From Prevotella herbatica (GTDB taxonomy: Bacteria; Bacteroidota; Bacteroidia; Bacteroidales; Bacteroidaceae): a DNA stretch of 64,000 bases. Positions 11,113 to 19,950 of the stretch are shown piece by piece. The stretch is from positions 1,579,501-1,643,500 of the forward strand of contig NZ_AP024484.1 of the NCBI RefSeq assembly GCF_017347605.1, in the 5' to 3' direction. The notes under the pieces were generated by a model. The model saw nothing but the letters and a program-made list of their open reading frames with translations, did no database searches and was not told the origin of the DNA. Position numbers and translations under genes: made by a program. Numbering within the stretch: the stretch's first letter is position 1; each line of letters opens with the position of its first letter.

Positions 11113-13092
11113 ATGCCAGAAAACGAGAACATAAACGAAGAAATCAACAATCAGGAGCCATTGGTTGAATATACTGATGATAACATCCGACATCTTTCGG
11201 ATATGGAACACGTGCGCACTCGTCCCGGTATGTATATCGGACGTCTCGGCGACGGTAATCTGCCCGAAGATGGTATATATGTATTGTTGAAGGAGGTCCT
11301 TGATAATTCAATTGACGAGTTCAAGATGAAAGCTGGAGACCGAATAGAAGTTGATATTGAGGACAATCTCAGGGTCAGTGTGCGTGATTATGGCCGTGGA
11401 ATTCCACAGGGTAAACTTGTTGAGGCTGTAAGCGTTCTAAACACTGGCGGTAAATATGATTCTAAGGCGTTTAAGAAAAGTGTTGGATTGAATGGTGTCG
11501 GTGTAAAGGCTGTTAATGCATTGAGTTCACATTTTGTAGTGAAATCATATCGTGATGGAAAGGTACGTGAACTTTCGTTCGAGAAAGGTGTAAAGAAGTC
11601 TGATAAGACGTCTAAAACTGATGATGAGGGGGGTACTTATATTTATTTTGAACCAGATAGTACTCTTTTTAAAGGGTATAATTTCCATGATGATATCGTA
11701 GAGGTAATGCTGCGCAACTATACCTACCTTAATAGTGGACTTACGATCATGTATAATGGACGACGAATAAAGAGTCGTAATGGTCTTGAAGATTTGTTGA
11801 ATGACAATATGACCAACGATGGACTTTATCCAATAATTCATATCATCGGTGAGGATATAGAGATTGCATTTACTCATGCCAATCAGTATGGTGAGGAGTA
11901 TCATAGCTTTGTAAATGGTCAGCATACCACCCAGGGAGGAACTCATCAGAGTGCCTTTAAGGAACATATCGCAAAGACAATAAAAGAGTTTTTTAATAAA
12001 AACTATGAATATACTGATATTCGTAACGGCATAGTAGCTGCTATAGCACTGAACGTTAACGAACCGGTGTTCGAGAGTCAGACAAAAATAAAGTTAGGTT
12101 CGACACAGATGTCTCCTGATGGAGAAAGCATTAATAAATTCGTTGGTGACTTTATAAAGCAGAACGTAGACAACTTCCTCCATATTCATCCGGATGTTGC
12201 CGAAGTTATGGAGAATAAAATCAAGGAAAGCGAGCATGAGCGTAAAGCTATGGCTGGCGTTACGAAGCTGGCACGTGAAAGAGCAAAGAAGGCTAATCTG
12301 CACAACCGTAAATTGCGCGACTGTCGCATTCACTTCTGTGATGCTAAGGACGAACGCAAAGAAGAGTCATCTATATTCATTACCGAGGGTGACTCTGCCA
12401 GTGGAAGTATCACTAAGAGCCGTAGCGTAAATACGCAGGCTGTATTCTCATTGAGAGGTAAACCGCTTAACTCTTTCGGTCTAACCAAGAAAGTTGTTTA
12501 TGAGAATGAGGAGTTTAATCTTCTTCAGGCTGCGCTTGATATTGAAGACGGACTTGACTCGTTAAGATACAATAAAGTTATTGTGGCTACCGATGCCGAT
12601 GTAGACGGTATGCATATCCGACTGCTTATAATAACATTCTTCCTTCAGTTCTTCCCTGAACTTATAAAGAAAGGGCACGTGTTTGTATTGCAGACTCCTT
12701 TGTTCCGTGTACGTAATAAGCGTACAAAGATAAAGAATAAGAAAGTTATTGCTGAGGAAGATGCTAAAGTGGGAAAGAAGGAAAAGAAGAGCGATTTTGT
12801 CACTAGATATTGCTACACTGACGAAGAACGACAAAATGCGATTAAGGAACTTGGACCTGACCCAGAAATTACTCGATTCAAAGGTCTTGGCGAGATTAGT
12901 CCTGATGAGTTTGTACATTTCATCGGACCAGATATGCGTCTCGAACAGGTAACAATTCACAAGACCGATCAAGTTGGTAAACTACTTGAATATTATATGG
13001 GCAAGAACTCTATGGAACGTCAGAATTTCATAATCGATAATCTTGTCGTTGAAGAAGATATCCCTGACGAAGAACTGTTGGACGAAATTTAG
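11113..13092 (+). CDS. parE: DNA topoisomerase IV subunit B (ParE)
   Basis: A 659-residue type IIA topoisomerase ATPase subunit. GHKL ATP-binding motifs are [19 protein letters not shown] and [14 protein letters not shown] in the first 150 residues. The transducer domain follows, with the QTKIKLGS segment. The TOPRIM domain has EGDSASG and [12 protein letters not shown] metal-binding motifs, and RFKGLGEI lies near the C-terminus. With ParC it decatenates daughter chromosomes and relaxes supercoils. I call it ParE rather than GyrB from its length and the absence of a large TOPRIM insertion; the partner subunit is not in the window. The C-terminal tail is acidic ([13 protein letters not shown]). 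Confidence 0.9.
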   Translation: MPENENINEEINNQEPLVEYTDDNIRHLSDMEHVRTRPGMYIGRLGDGNLPEDGIYVLLKEVLDNSIDEFKMKAGDRIEVDIEDNLRVSVRDYGRGIPQGKLVEAVSVLNTGGKYDSKAFKKSVGLNGVGVKAVNALSSHFVVKSYRDGKVRELSFEKGVKKSDKTSKTDDEGGTYIYFEPDSTLFKGYNFHDDIVEVMLRNYTYLNSGLTIMYNGRRIKSRNGLEDLLNDNMTNDGLYPIIHIIGEDIEIAFTHANQYGEEYHSFVNGQHTTQGGTHQSAFKEHIAKTIKEFFNKNYEYTDIRNGIVAAIALNVNEPVFESQTKIKLGSTQMSPDGESINKFVGDFIKQNVDNFLHIHPDVAEVMENKIKESEHERKAMAGVTKLARERAKKANLHNRKLRDCRIHFCDAKDERKEESSIFITEGDSASGSITKSRSVNTQAVFSLRGKPLNSFGLTKKVVYENEEFNLLQAALDIEDGLDSLRYNKVIVATDADVDGMHIRLLIITFFLQFFPELIKKGHVFVLQTPLFRVRNKRTKIKNKKVIAEEDAKVGKKEKKSDFVTRYCYTDEERQNAIKELGPDPEITRFKGLGEISPDEFVHFIGPDMRLEQVTIHKTDQVGKLLEYYMGKNSMERQNFIIDNLVVEEDIPDEELLDEI

Positions 13093-13126
13093 AATTATTA
13101 AGTAGAAGGTTAATAAAAAGAATAAT

Positions 13127-14740
13127 ATGAAAAAAATGTTTTTAAAATATAGTATGTATGTGGCAAAGCCAAGAACAGTATTATTCTTGCTCTTTAGCCT
13201 CCTCACTCTTAACATGTCCGCTCAGAGTATAGACTTCGGTAAAGATAGTCCGCTGCGTAAGTTGCAGATAGCTGAAATGGCTATCAGTAACCTTTATGTT
13301 GATACTGTTGACGAGAAAAAACTTGTAGAAGACGGTATTCGTGGAATGATTGAGAAACTTGATCCTCATTCTGCCTATACCACAGCTGCAGAGACAAAAG
13401 AAATGAACGAACCACTTCAAGGTTCTTTTGAGGGTATTGGTGTCCAATTTAATATCGTACAAGATACGTTACTTGTTATTCAGCCTGTCGTAAATGGACC
13501 TTCTGAAAAGGTTGGTATAATAGCTGGTGACAGAATTGTTTCAGTGAACGATACTGCAATTGCAGGAGTGAAGATGTCAAAGGAACTGATCATGAAAAAA
13601 CTTCGTGGTCCTAAAGGCTCTAAAGTAAAGCTCGGTATTGTGCGACGTGGAATACCAGGTATATTGAAGTTTGTAGTTACCCGTGACAAGATACCTGTAA
13701 AGACGATAGATGCGGCATATATAATCCGACCTATGACAGGATATATCCGTATAGGTAGCTTTGGAGTTACTACTTATGAAGAATTTATGGAAGCTGTTAA
13801 GTCTCTTCAAAAGCAAGGCATGAAAGACCTTATTCTGGATTTGGAAGAGAATGGAGGTGGTTATCTTGTGTCTGCTGTTCAGATAGCAAATGAATTTTTG
13901 CGTCGTAACGATCTTATTGTTTATACGAAGGGTAGAAGTACTCAACAACAGGAATATCGTGCTCAAGGCGACGGAAAGCTGCTTGATGGTAAAGTTATTG
14001 TGCTTATCAACGAATTTACAGCGTCTGCTGCAGAGATTGTGACAGGTGCTATACAGGACCAGGACCGTGGAATAGTTGTCGGTAGACGTTCTTTTGGAAA
14101 GGGACTTGTACAGCGTCCTATAGATTTCAGTGATGGCAGTATGATTCGTCTTACGATAGCACATTATTATACTCCTTCTGGACGTTGCATCCAGAAGCCT
14201 TATAAGAAGGGGCAGCAACTTGATTATGCTATGGATATAGAGCATAGATTTGAGCATGGTGAACTTTATAGTGCTGACAGCATACATTTTGCGGATTCAC
14301 TTAAATACCAGACTTTGCGCGAGCACCGTACTGTATATGGTGGTGGTGGTATTATGCCTGATTATTTCGTTCCGCTTGATACAACACTCTACACACATTT
14401 CTTCAGAGAGTTGGCTGCGCGCAGCATCGTTATTAATGCCAATCTTAAATATGTAGATAATAACCGTCGCCAACTAAAGAGCAAATATCCTACATTTGGT
14501 GATTTCATGGCTCGTTATGAGATACCTGAATCATTTGTGAAAGATATCATCAATGAAGCCGCAAAACAGAAGATAAAGCCTCGTGATGATAAGGAATTGA
14601 ATGCTACTTTGCCACAGTTGAAACTTCAATTGAAAGCTCTTGTTGCACGTGATTTGTGGGATATGAGTGAGTATTTCCAAATTATCAATGAAAGTAATCC
14701 TATTGTTATGAAGGCTGTCAAGTTGATGGTATCACAATAA
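13127..14740 (+). CDS. S41 family C-terminal processing peptidase (CtpA-like)
   Basis: A 537-residue exported protease. A signal/anchor segment (about residues 16-33) is followed by a helical cap, a PDZ domain (about 100-180, EGIGVQFNI...GDRIVSVND) and the S41 catalytic core. The core has NEFTASAAEIVTGA (nucleophile Ser) and GRRSFGKGLVQ (general-base Lys). Such enzymes trim or degrade periplasmic proteins from the C-terminus. The start lies 34 bp after parE, with no clear promoter between, so cotranscription is plausible. A strong hairpin follows the stop. Confidence 0.92.
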   Translation: MKKMFLKYSMYVAKPRTVLFLLFSLLTLNMSAQSIDFGKDSPLRKLQIAEMAISNLYVDTVDEKKLVEDGIRGMIEKLDPHSAYTTAAETKEMNEPLQGSFEGIGVQFNIVQDTLLVIQPVVNGPSEKVGIIAGDRIVSVNDTAIAGVKMSKELIMKKLRGPKGSKVKLGIVRRGIPGILKFVVTRDKIPVKTIDAAYIIRPMTGYIRIGSFGVTTYEEFMEAVKSLQKQGMKDLILDLEENGGGYLVSAVQIANEFLRRNDLIVYTKGRSTQQQEYRAQGDGKLLDGKVIVLINEFTASAAEIVTGAIQDQDRGIVVGRRSFGKGLVQRPIDFSDGSMIRLTIAHYYTPSGRCIQKPYKKGQQLDYAMDIEHRFEHGELYSADSIHFADSLKYQTLREHRTVYGGGGIMPDYFVPLDTTLYTHFFRELAARSIVINANLKYVDNNRRQLKSKYPTFGDFMARYEIPESFVKDIINEAAKQKIKPRDDKELNATLPQLKLQLKALVARDLWDMSEYFQIINESNPIVMKAVKLMVSQ

Positions 14741-14750
14741 GGAGGAACAT

Positions 14751-14810
14751 ATAATAATGATAAAGCCACAGCGTAAACCAGATAATGGTTGCGCTGTGGC
14801 TTTATTATTT
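14751..14810. terminator. Strong bidirectional terminator between ctpA-like gene and ybeY
   Basis: The arm TAAAGCCACAGCG (14761-14773) pairs perfectly with CGCTGTGGCTTTA (14792-14804) around an 18-nt loop. A/T-rich tracts lie on both sides, so it can serve both converging genes. Confidence 0.85.
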
Positions 14811-14825
14811 GTATATAAGTGTTGC

Positions 14826-15251
14826 TTAGTCTTGTAGCGAAGCTAATATAGCGAGAGCCTTGTTCTCGTCGGCCTCCATGATTTCTCTTTCTCCAGGTCC
14901 TTTGTCATTTATTCCGCAAAGGTGCAATATGCCGTGGATAATCACGCGGTTAAGTTCTTCAGTGTATTCTTTGCCAAACTTATCTGCGTTAGTGCGTACT
15001 GTGTCAAGGCTTATTACCAAGTCACCGCTTATCACGTCTTCTTCGTCATAATCAAAAGTGATGATGTCGGTATAGTAATCATGACCGAGGTATTCGTTGT
15101 TTACTTCAAGAATCTTCTCGTCATCAACAAACATATATCCAATGTCGCCAGTCTTTTTGCCATACGTATCAGCTACAGCCTTAATCCATTTGTTGGTTAG
15201 ACGTTTCTTTATCTTCGGCATTTTCACGCCGTCTACATTGTATGTTATCAT
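14826..15251 (-). CDS. ybeY: YbeY endoribonuclease (16S rRNA maturation)
   Basis: A 141-residue protein of normal YbeY size. The conserved metal site is HGILHLCGINDKG; the usual third histidine of HxxxHxxxxxH is replaced by Asp/Lys context, as I recall for other Bacteroidetes YbeY proteins. The DYYTDIITFDY block (TDVLSFP-like) supports the family. YbeY acts in 16S rRNA 3' end processing and ribosome quality control. It follows coaD by 12 bp on the same strand and probably shares its promoter at 15729-15760. Confidence 0.93.
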   Translation of the reverse strand: MITYNVDGVKMPKIKKRLTNKWIKAVADTYGKKTGDIGYMFVDDEKILEVNNEYLGHDYYTDIITFDYDEEDVISGDLVISLDTVRTNADKFGKEYTEELNRVIIHGILHLCGINDKGPGEREIMEADENKALAILASLQD

Positions 15252-15263
15252 ATAATTAATGCA

Positions 15264-15710
15264 TTAATCTTTTTTCGGTAAGAATTCAGATACATCCTTG
15301 CCAAATGATTGCAGTTCCCTTACCATAGAACTGCTAACACCTGAAAGATTAGGATCAGAGAATAGCAAGACGGTTTCTATTCCGCTTAGGCGGTGGTTTA
15401 TATCTGCTTGCTCACGTTCATATTCAAAGTCATTGACTGATCTTACCCCACGTACAATAAATTTGGCACCTTCTCGTTTAGCCATATCTATCGTCAGGTC
15501 GCTGTATGGTTTTACCTCAACGTTGTCAATTCCTTGGAATATGCTTTTTATATTGTCCACACGTTCCTCCATCTCTTTGGCAGTATGCTTGCTGTTACTT
15601 AACGCTACGGCAATAATCAACTTGTCAAAAAGTGGTAATGCTCTGTCAGCGATTGATTTGTGACCTATTGTAAACGGGTCGAACGTGCCAGTAAATAATC
15701 CTATTCTCAT
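15264..15710 (-). CDS. coaD: Phosphopantetheine adenylyltransferase (CoaD)
   Basis: A 148-residue nucleotidyltransferase catalysing the penultimate step of coenzyme A synthesis: 4'-phosphopantetheine plus ATP gives dephospho-CoA. The N-terminal FTGTFDPFTIGHKSI block holds the TxGH-type nucleotide-binding histidine. IVRGVRSVNDFEYE and the GVSSSMVREL (ISSS-type) motif complete the family pattern. Length and motifs are complete. It sits between ruvB and ybeY on the minus strand and has its own promoter. Confidence 0.96.
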   Translation of the reverse strand: MRIGLFTGTFDPFTIGHKSIADRALPLFDKLIIAVALSNSKHTAKEMEERVDNIKSIFQGIDNVEVKPYSDLTIDMAKREGAKFIVRGVRSVNDFEYEREQADINHRLSGIETVLLFSDPNLSGVSSSMVRELQSFGKDVSEFLPKKD

Positions 15711-15728
15711 ATATCAGTTTATTTGCTG

Positions 15729-15760
15729 CAAAATTAATCTTTTATTAAGTTATATGCAAA
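15729..15760 (-). promoter_or_regulatory. Promoter for coaD-ybeY
   Basis: On the minus strand TTTG (15757-15760), a 20-bp spacer and TAATTTTG (15729-15736) match the Bacteroidetes consensus just upstream of coaD. Confidence 0.6.
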
Positions 15761-15786
15761 TAATTCGTATTAAATAGCAGTTCTTT

Positions 15787-16821
15787 CTATTCAAACAAGT
15801 CTGCTTGCATAGAATCTCCGGCATAAGGATTCCTTCCTAAATGCTCGTATGCTAGTTTGGTTGCCATGCGTCCACGCGGTGTGCGCTTAATAAATCCCTC
15901 CATGATAAGGAACGGTTCGTAAACGTCTTCCACGGTACCAGTATCTTCGCCTATAGCTGTTGCGATTGTACTTATTCCAACAGGACCACCACGAAACTTG
16001 TCTATTATAGTCAATAATATTTTATTATCAATCTCGTCAAGTCCGTATTTATCGATGTTCAGTGATTGTAGGGCCATTTGTGCAATCTCGCCCGTTATAG
16101 TTCCATTGCCTTTTACCTGTGCGAAGTCGCGCATACGTCTAAGCAGAGAGTTTGCAATACGTGGAGTACCTCGGCTACGCAGACTTATTTCCACAGCTGC
16201 ATCATCTTCTATTGGAACTCTCAGCAGCATTGCGCTTCTCTTAATGATGCGTTGCAGTGTTTTTGGATCATAATATTCCAGATGCATGTTGATTCCGAAT
16301 CTTGCACGCAGAGGAGCTGTAAGCATACCGCTTCTAGTTGTAGCTCCCACAAGAGTGAAAGGATTAAGGTCTATCTGAATCGAGCGTGCCGAAGGTCCCT
16401 TGTCTATCATAATATCTATTCTGTAATCTTCCATTGCAGAATACAGATATTCCTCAACTACGGGCGATAGCCGATGAATTTCATCAATGAAGAGCACGTC
16501 GTTAGCTTCCAGTGATGTAAGTATTCCTGCCAAATCACCAGGCTTGTCTAATATTGGACCGCTGGTTATTTTGAATCCCACACCAAGTTCATTGGCAATA
16601 ATATTGCTAAGTGTCGTCTTTCCAAGTCCCGGAGGCCCGTAAAGTAATGTGTGATCAAGAGGTTCGCCACGATATTTAGCAGCTTCAACGAATATTCCGA
16701 GGTTTTCCACCACATTTTTCTGACCGTTGAAATCAGCGAATTTAAGAGGTCGTAAAGCGTTTTCAAATTCTTTTTCAGCCGTAGACAAACTGTCTTCTCT
16801 TATATCAAAATCTTCAGACAT
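15787..16821 (-). CDS. ruvB: Holliday junction branch migration ATPase RuvB
   Basis: A 344-residue AAA+ motor that drives Holliday junctions with RuvA. Motifs are Walker [12 protein letters not shown], Walker [10 protein letters not shown], sensor 1 GATTR, arginine finger region LRARFGI, and the C-terminal winged helix ending in [18 protein letters not shown] set the start at 16821 (MSEDFDI), the usual RuvB N-terminus. The frame stays open for 53 more codons upstream, but those codons are a translation of two promoter copies (a repeated [12 protein letters not shown] peptide), not protein. Confidence 0.96.
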   Translation of the reverse strand: MSEDFDIREDSLSTAEKEFENALRPLKFADFNGQKNVVENLGIFVEAAKYRGEPLDHTLLYGPPGLGKTTLSNIIANELGVGFKITSGPILDKPGDLAGILTSLEANDVLFIDEIHRLSPVVEEYLYSAMEDYRIDIMIDKGPSARSIQIDLNPFTLVGATTRSGMLTAPLRARFGINMHLEYYDPKTLQRIIKRSAMLLRVPIEDDAAVEISLRSRGTPRIANSLLRRMRDFAQVKGNGTITGEIAQMALQSLNIDKYGLDEIDNKILLTIIDKFRGGPVGISTIATAIGEDTGTVEDVYEPFLIMEGFIKRTPRGRMATKLAYEHLGRNPYAGDSMQADLFE

Positions 16822-16842
16822 TCGTATCTTTTTTTGTTTCTG

Positions 16843-16968
16843 CAAAGATACTGCAAGCCGAACACAATACAAAATAAAAAGGCAATTTTTTATTTTTATT
16901 GTTGAGGCGCCGCGTCTCTTATCTAAAGATACTGCAAGCCGAACACAATACAAAATAAAAAAGCAATT
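16843..16968 (-). repeat. Duplicated 44-bp promoter segment upstream of ruvB
   Basis: Copies at 16844-16887 and 16925-16968 (81-bp offset) are identical at 43 of 44 positions. On the minus strand each carries TTTTG, a 19-bp spacer and TATCTTT. The copy nearer ruvB ends as TATCTTTG (16843-16850), the farther one as TATCTTTA. Both therefore look like complete promoters for ruvB. Confidence 0.8.
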
Positions 16969-17044
16969 ATTGGTTTTCATGTATAAACATCATTATTCTG
17001 ATAATTTATTGATTCCTCGTTAATTTCAGGTGGCAATATTTTAG
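16969..17044. other. Spacer without recognised features
   Basis: AT-rich sequence between the ruvB promoter copies and the inverted-repeat element. No gene or RNA structure was seen. Confidence 0.5.
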
Positions 17045-17850
17045 CACTCCACCAGAAAAAGTTTTTTTAATGTCACTAATGTCATAATGTCACTAGCCCT
17101 TTGTTTATCGGGCTTTAGCCAGTGACATTAAGTGACATTATCGGGGTAAAAGTGGCATTAAACCCTAAAGTACACCTATTTTTAGCGTTTTTTTCGCAAT
17201 TATGCTATTTGCATAATACTTAATTTGTACTGATGGAGCTTTTTGAACATAAAGACTGGCTCCCTGAATAGCATAAATAATTCAAAATACGACTCCGTAC
17301 ATGTATAAACACAAAGGAATAACTTTGAAGGATGCAAATAAATATAGAAACTGAGCACACAAACTATTACCTAGATTTTCTCAGCTTTTGGGTAATTCGA
17401 TTACCTCAGCACGTGTGTAATCCGATTACCCAACGTAGGTAATCGGGTTACCCAACGTGAACAACTCAATTACCCACGTTAGGTAATTGAATTGCCTAAC
17501 GTGAAAAAGGGTATTACATGACGTAGGTAAACAAATAATTATCAATAAGACTACAAGAGTAGAGTGAATGGATATTACTATTATTTTTGCAGTATAGTTC
17601 TGAGATAAGAACTAAACATCTTGCGAAGTATAGTACACATAATGACAAGTACAGACCATCATAAACGAAAAAGTGTCTATATATGTACTTCATTTTGGGT
17701 GAAAAATCGCCAAAAATAGGTATGATTTGGAGTTTAATGTCACTTTTGTCCCGATAATGTCACTTAATGTCACTGGCTGAAGCCCGATAAACAAAGGGCT
17801 AGTGACATTATGACATTAGTGACATTAAAAAAACTTTTTCTGGTAGAGCG
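17045..17850. mobile_element. 806-bp inverted-repeat element without an intact gene (element A)
   Basis: The ends are inverted repeats of about 150 bp, 17045-17196 and 17700-17850, estimated by eye at over 85% identity. Each arm carries a CACTCCACCAGAAAAAG-like tip, a short T tract, and about six copies of TAATGTCACT/AGTGACATTA in both orientations around a GCCCTTTGTTTATCGGGC hairpin. The roughly 500-bp interior has no convincing ORF and holds a palindrome array at 17391-17502. No target-site duplication or transposase is visible. It could be a MITE-like element, a decayed island end, or an iteron region of a former replicon; the type label is provisional. Confidence 0.5.
17391..17502. repeat. 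Array of overlapping palindromes in element A
   Basis: At least five imperfect or perfect palindromes follow each other: GGTAATTCGATTACC (17391-17405), GTAATCCGATTAC (17417-17429), GGTAATCGGGTTACC (17438-17452), CAATTACC/GGTAATTG (17467-17489), and ACGTTAGG/CCTAACGT arms around 17476-17502. They are linked by ACGT-containing spacers such as CAACGTAGG. The unit GGTAAT(N)nATTACC is reused with changing centres. Confidence 0.7.
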
Positions 17851-18096
17851 TTCTGTCTTTAGCCCATTTATGGAGGGTATCATCGCTGAATTGACTAAGA
17901 ACCAATTTATTGCCAAAAAAGAATAAAATACCAGTTTGTGAGCTTACAATATAACAGAGAATGTTTATCTTCGTAATTTAAAGATGTTTTGGCATTTTTA
18001 CAATTATATAAATTAATTGTAACATAAATCAGAATATTACGTCTATGTTATTGTAAGCGCTACAAATGGTTATAAACTTTTAAAACAAAATTCATT
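17851..18096. other. Non-coding stretch with a possible 3' gene remnant
   Basis: The plus-strand frame running out of the element into 17926 reads like coding sequence (ERSVFSPFMEGIIAELTKN, then a stop at 17924-17926) but has no start and no recognisable family. The rest, to 18096, is the AT-rich leader of the next gene; no clear promoter spacing was found. Confidence 0.3.
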
Positions 18097-18579
18097 ATGA
18101 AAAAGATTTTTCTTTCACTGGTATTGGCTTTAGCCACAACAGTTTGCACTGCACAAAGTGTTAATGACGTGATACGTGAATTCAAAAGCGCTAAAGGCGC
18201 TACATGTATTAATCTTAATAAGTCTATGATAAAACTTATGGGACAAGGCAAAGACAAGGTGAATCTTCCTGAGAATATAAATCTTGGTGACCTCGGTGAT
18301 ATTGGCAAAGATATAGACTCACTTAAAATACTTGTGCTTGAAGATTGCAATGCGAGCATTAAGAAGAAATTTGCCAAAAAGAATATTAATTGGGAAAAAT
18401 ATGGATATGAACCAGTTGTCGTAACTAATGAAGACAAAGAGAACGTTCAAATATATGCTAAGAAGAATGGCGATAATTTCAAGGAAATCGTTGTACGTGT
18501 AGCGTCTGGCGAAGATGAGGGTGTATTGGTACAAGTGTTTGGCAATATTGATCCGAAGATGCTAAGCAATATGAAATAG
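18097..18579 (+). CDS. DUF4252 family exported protein
   Basis: A 160-residue protein with a clear signal peptide (MKKIFLSLVLALATTVCTAQ). It is followed by the short alpha/beta domain typical of DUF4252 proteins (hydrophobic core around INLNKSMIKLMGQGK, then LKILVLEDC). It resembles the fourth gene of this cluster (19504) in layout. Function is unknown. DUF4252 genes in Bacteroidetes are often found beside ECF sigma factors, as here, where the sigma gene begins 19 bp after the stop. It is probably a periplasmic target or sensor of that regulon. Confidence 0.85.
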   Translation: MKKIFLSLVLALATTVCTAQSVNDVIREFKSAKGATCINLNKSMIKLMGQGKDKVNLPENINLGDLGDIGKDIDSLKILVLEDCNASIKKKFAKKNINWEKYGYEPVVVTNEDKENVQIYAKKNGDNFKEIVVRVASGEDEGVLVQVFGNIDPKMLSNMK

Positions 18580-18598
18580 ATGATATAATCCACACTAA

Positions 18599-19090
18599 AT
18601 GGAAGCCTCTGAATTTAAACGACTTTTTCTGCCTTGCAGCAATAAGATGTATCTTGTTGCATGGAGACTTACGCATAACCGTCAGGAAGCGGAAGATCTT
18701 GTGCAGGAAACGATGCTGAAACTGTGGACTCAGCGTGATAATTTGAATGAGTTGAAGAATTGCGAGGCTTTCAGTGTAAGAACTCTCCATAACATCTTTA
18801 TTGACCAAAGTCGCAAGAAACATCTTGCGGTGGCTGATTCTCCACCTGAAGGGATGACGCTGAAGGCAAATGAGTGTGACGCATCAGAGATTATGCAACA
18901 AAAGGAGACGGGAATTATCGTAACAAGGCTTATTGCCAAACTGCCGAAACAGCAACGCAATATAATAACTCTAAAGGATATTGATGATTTTTCTTATGAA
19001 GAAATAGCTCAACAGACAGGACTATCCATGATTAACATCAGGGTACACTTAAGTAGGGCTAGAAAGCAGATCAGACTATGGATAAGATAA
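18599..19090 (+). CDS. ECF-type RNA polymerase sigma factor
   Basis: A 163-residue sigma-70 family protein. Region 2 spans about residues 5-75 (AWRLTHNRQEAEDLVQETML, the -10 recognition helix region). Region 4 spans about 105-160 (LPKQQRNIITLKDIDDFSYE, then EEIAQQTGLSMINIRVHLSRAR, the helix-turn-helix). No extra domain is present. It overlaps the following membrane-protein gene by 13 bp, the usual arrangement of an ECF sigma with its anti-sigma. Cell-envelope stress control is a reasonable guess from the exported neighbours. Confidence 0.93.
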   Translation: MEASEFKRLFLPCSNKMYLVAWRLTHNRQEAEDLVQETMLKLWTQRDNLNELKNCEAFSVRTLHNIFIDQSRKKHLAVADSPPEGMTLKANECDASEIMQQKETGIIVTRLIAKLPKQQRNIITLKDIDDFSYEEIAQQTGLSMINIRVHLSRARKQIRLWIR

Positions 19091-19476
19091 AAAATATGAT
19101 GGATAAATATTGCGAGGCGCAGACTTCTGATTCTGAAGAAAAGGAAATAAGAAGGATGATAATGGGTGAAGACCCAAAAGTGCCTGATGACTTGGAAGCA
19201 AGACTATCCAAACAGATTGATATGTGGAACACGGTAGAAAAGAAGTCGGTACGTAAAGCCAACATCACAAGTTTGCGTTGGATTGGATGTATTGCTGCTT
19301 CACTGCTGTTGCTGTTCTCTCTTGGATTTTTTCTGAACCAACGTACTGATGAAGAAGAATATGCAAAGCAGGAAGAAAACTGCACAAATCCTGATGATGC
19401 TTATGCTGAAACGGCGAAAGCTCTAAAGACGTTTTCTCACGCTATGAAGCATGGAGAAGAACTTATGAATAAATAA
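19078..19476 (+). CDS. Small single-pass membrane protein, probable anti-sigma factor
   Basis: A 132-residue protein with an acidic N-terminal cytoplasmic half (MDKIKNMMDKYCEAQTSDSEEKEI), one membrane segment (about residues 62-82, WIGCIAASLLLLFSLGFFL) and a short periplasmic tail. It has no zinc-binding anti-sigma motif (HxxxCxxC) and no FecR domain. The anti-sigma call rests on topology, size and the 13-bp overlap with the sigma gene. It is followed after 27 bp by a second DUF4252 gene. Confidence 0.7.
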   Translation: MDKIKNMMDKYCEAQTSDSEEKEIRRMIMGEDPKVPDDLEARLSKQIDMWNTVEKKSVRKANITSLRWIGCIAASLLLLFSLGFFLNQRTDEEEYAKQEENCTNPDDAYAETAKALKTFSHAMKHGEELMNK

Positions 19477-19503
19477 AAGAATTTGTAAAATAACAGACAT
19501 CAA

Positions 19504-19950
19504 ATGAAAAGATTTATCATATCATTGGCTTTACTATGCTGCATGACTATTGCTGTAGCGCAGAATGCCCTGTTTAACAAATACGCAAACACTAAGGGAG
19601 TAACTACTGTCACTATAGGAAGTGCCATGCTGCAATTTATGGGAAATAGCAGAGTGGGCGACAAGGATATAAGTAAGATTGCCGGTAAACTGAAAAGTAT
19701 AAAGATTTTGGATTGTGAACGTCCGTCAATAGCTCCGACAATATATAGAGAGGCGCAGCAATACTATAATAAATATAAATATGTTGTAGCTATGGAAACC
19801 AATGAAGATGGTGAGCATACAACGATATATATGAAAGAATACGGAAAGGGATTAAACGAATTCGCCCTTCTCCAATATGAGAAGAGCGAACTCCAAATTA
19901 TTAATATATGGGGATATGTAAATCTCAACGATATTAAGGGATTGCAATAA
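19504..19950 (+). CDS. DUF4252 family exported protein (second copy)
   Basis: A 148-residue protein with a signal peptide (MKRFIISLALLCCMTIAVAQ) and the same plan as the protein at 18097: TTVTIGSAMLQFMGN aligns with its INLNKSMIKLMGQ segment, and LKSIKILDCERP with LKILVLEDCN. It is thus a diverged paralogue flanking the sigma pair. The 3' end overlaps the convergent GH2 gene by 17 bp with no terminator between, so the two transcripts must overlap. Confidence 0.83.
   Translation: MKRFIISLALLCCMTIAVAQNALFNKYANTKGVTTVTIGSAMLQFMGNSRVGDKDISKIAGKLKSIKILDCERPSIAPTIYREAQQYYNKYKYVVAMETNEDGEHTTIYMKEYGKGLNEFALLQYEKSELQIINIWGYVNLNDIKGLQ

Noticed and set aside
13577..14287. 236-residue frame antisense to the S41 protease gene
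   Set aside because: It lies wholly within a well-supported gene and has no domain or start signal.
16822..16980. N-terminal extension of RuvB by 53 residues
   Set aside because: The codons translate two copies of a promoter repeat; normal RuvB begins at 16821.
17045..17850. CRISPR array
   Set aside because: The repeats are short, inverted and clustered without regular unique spacers, and no cas genes are near.
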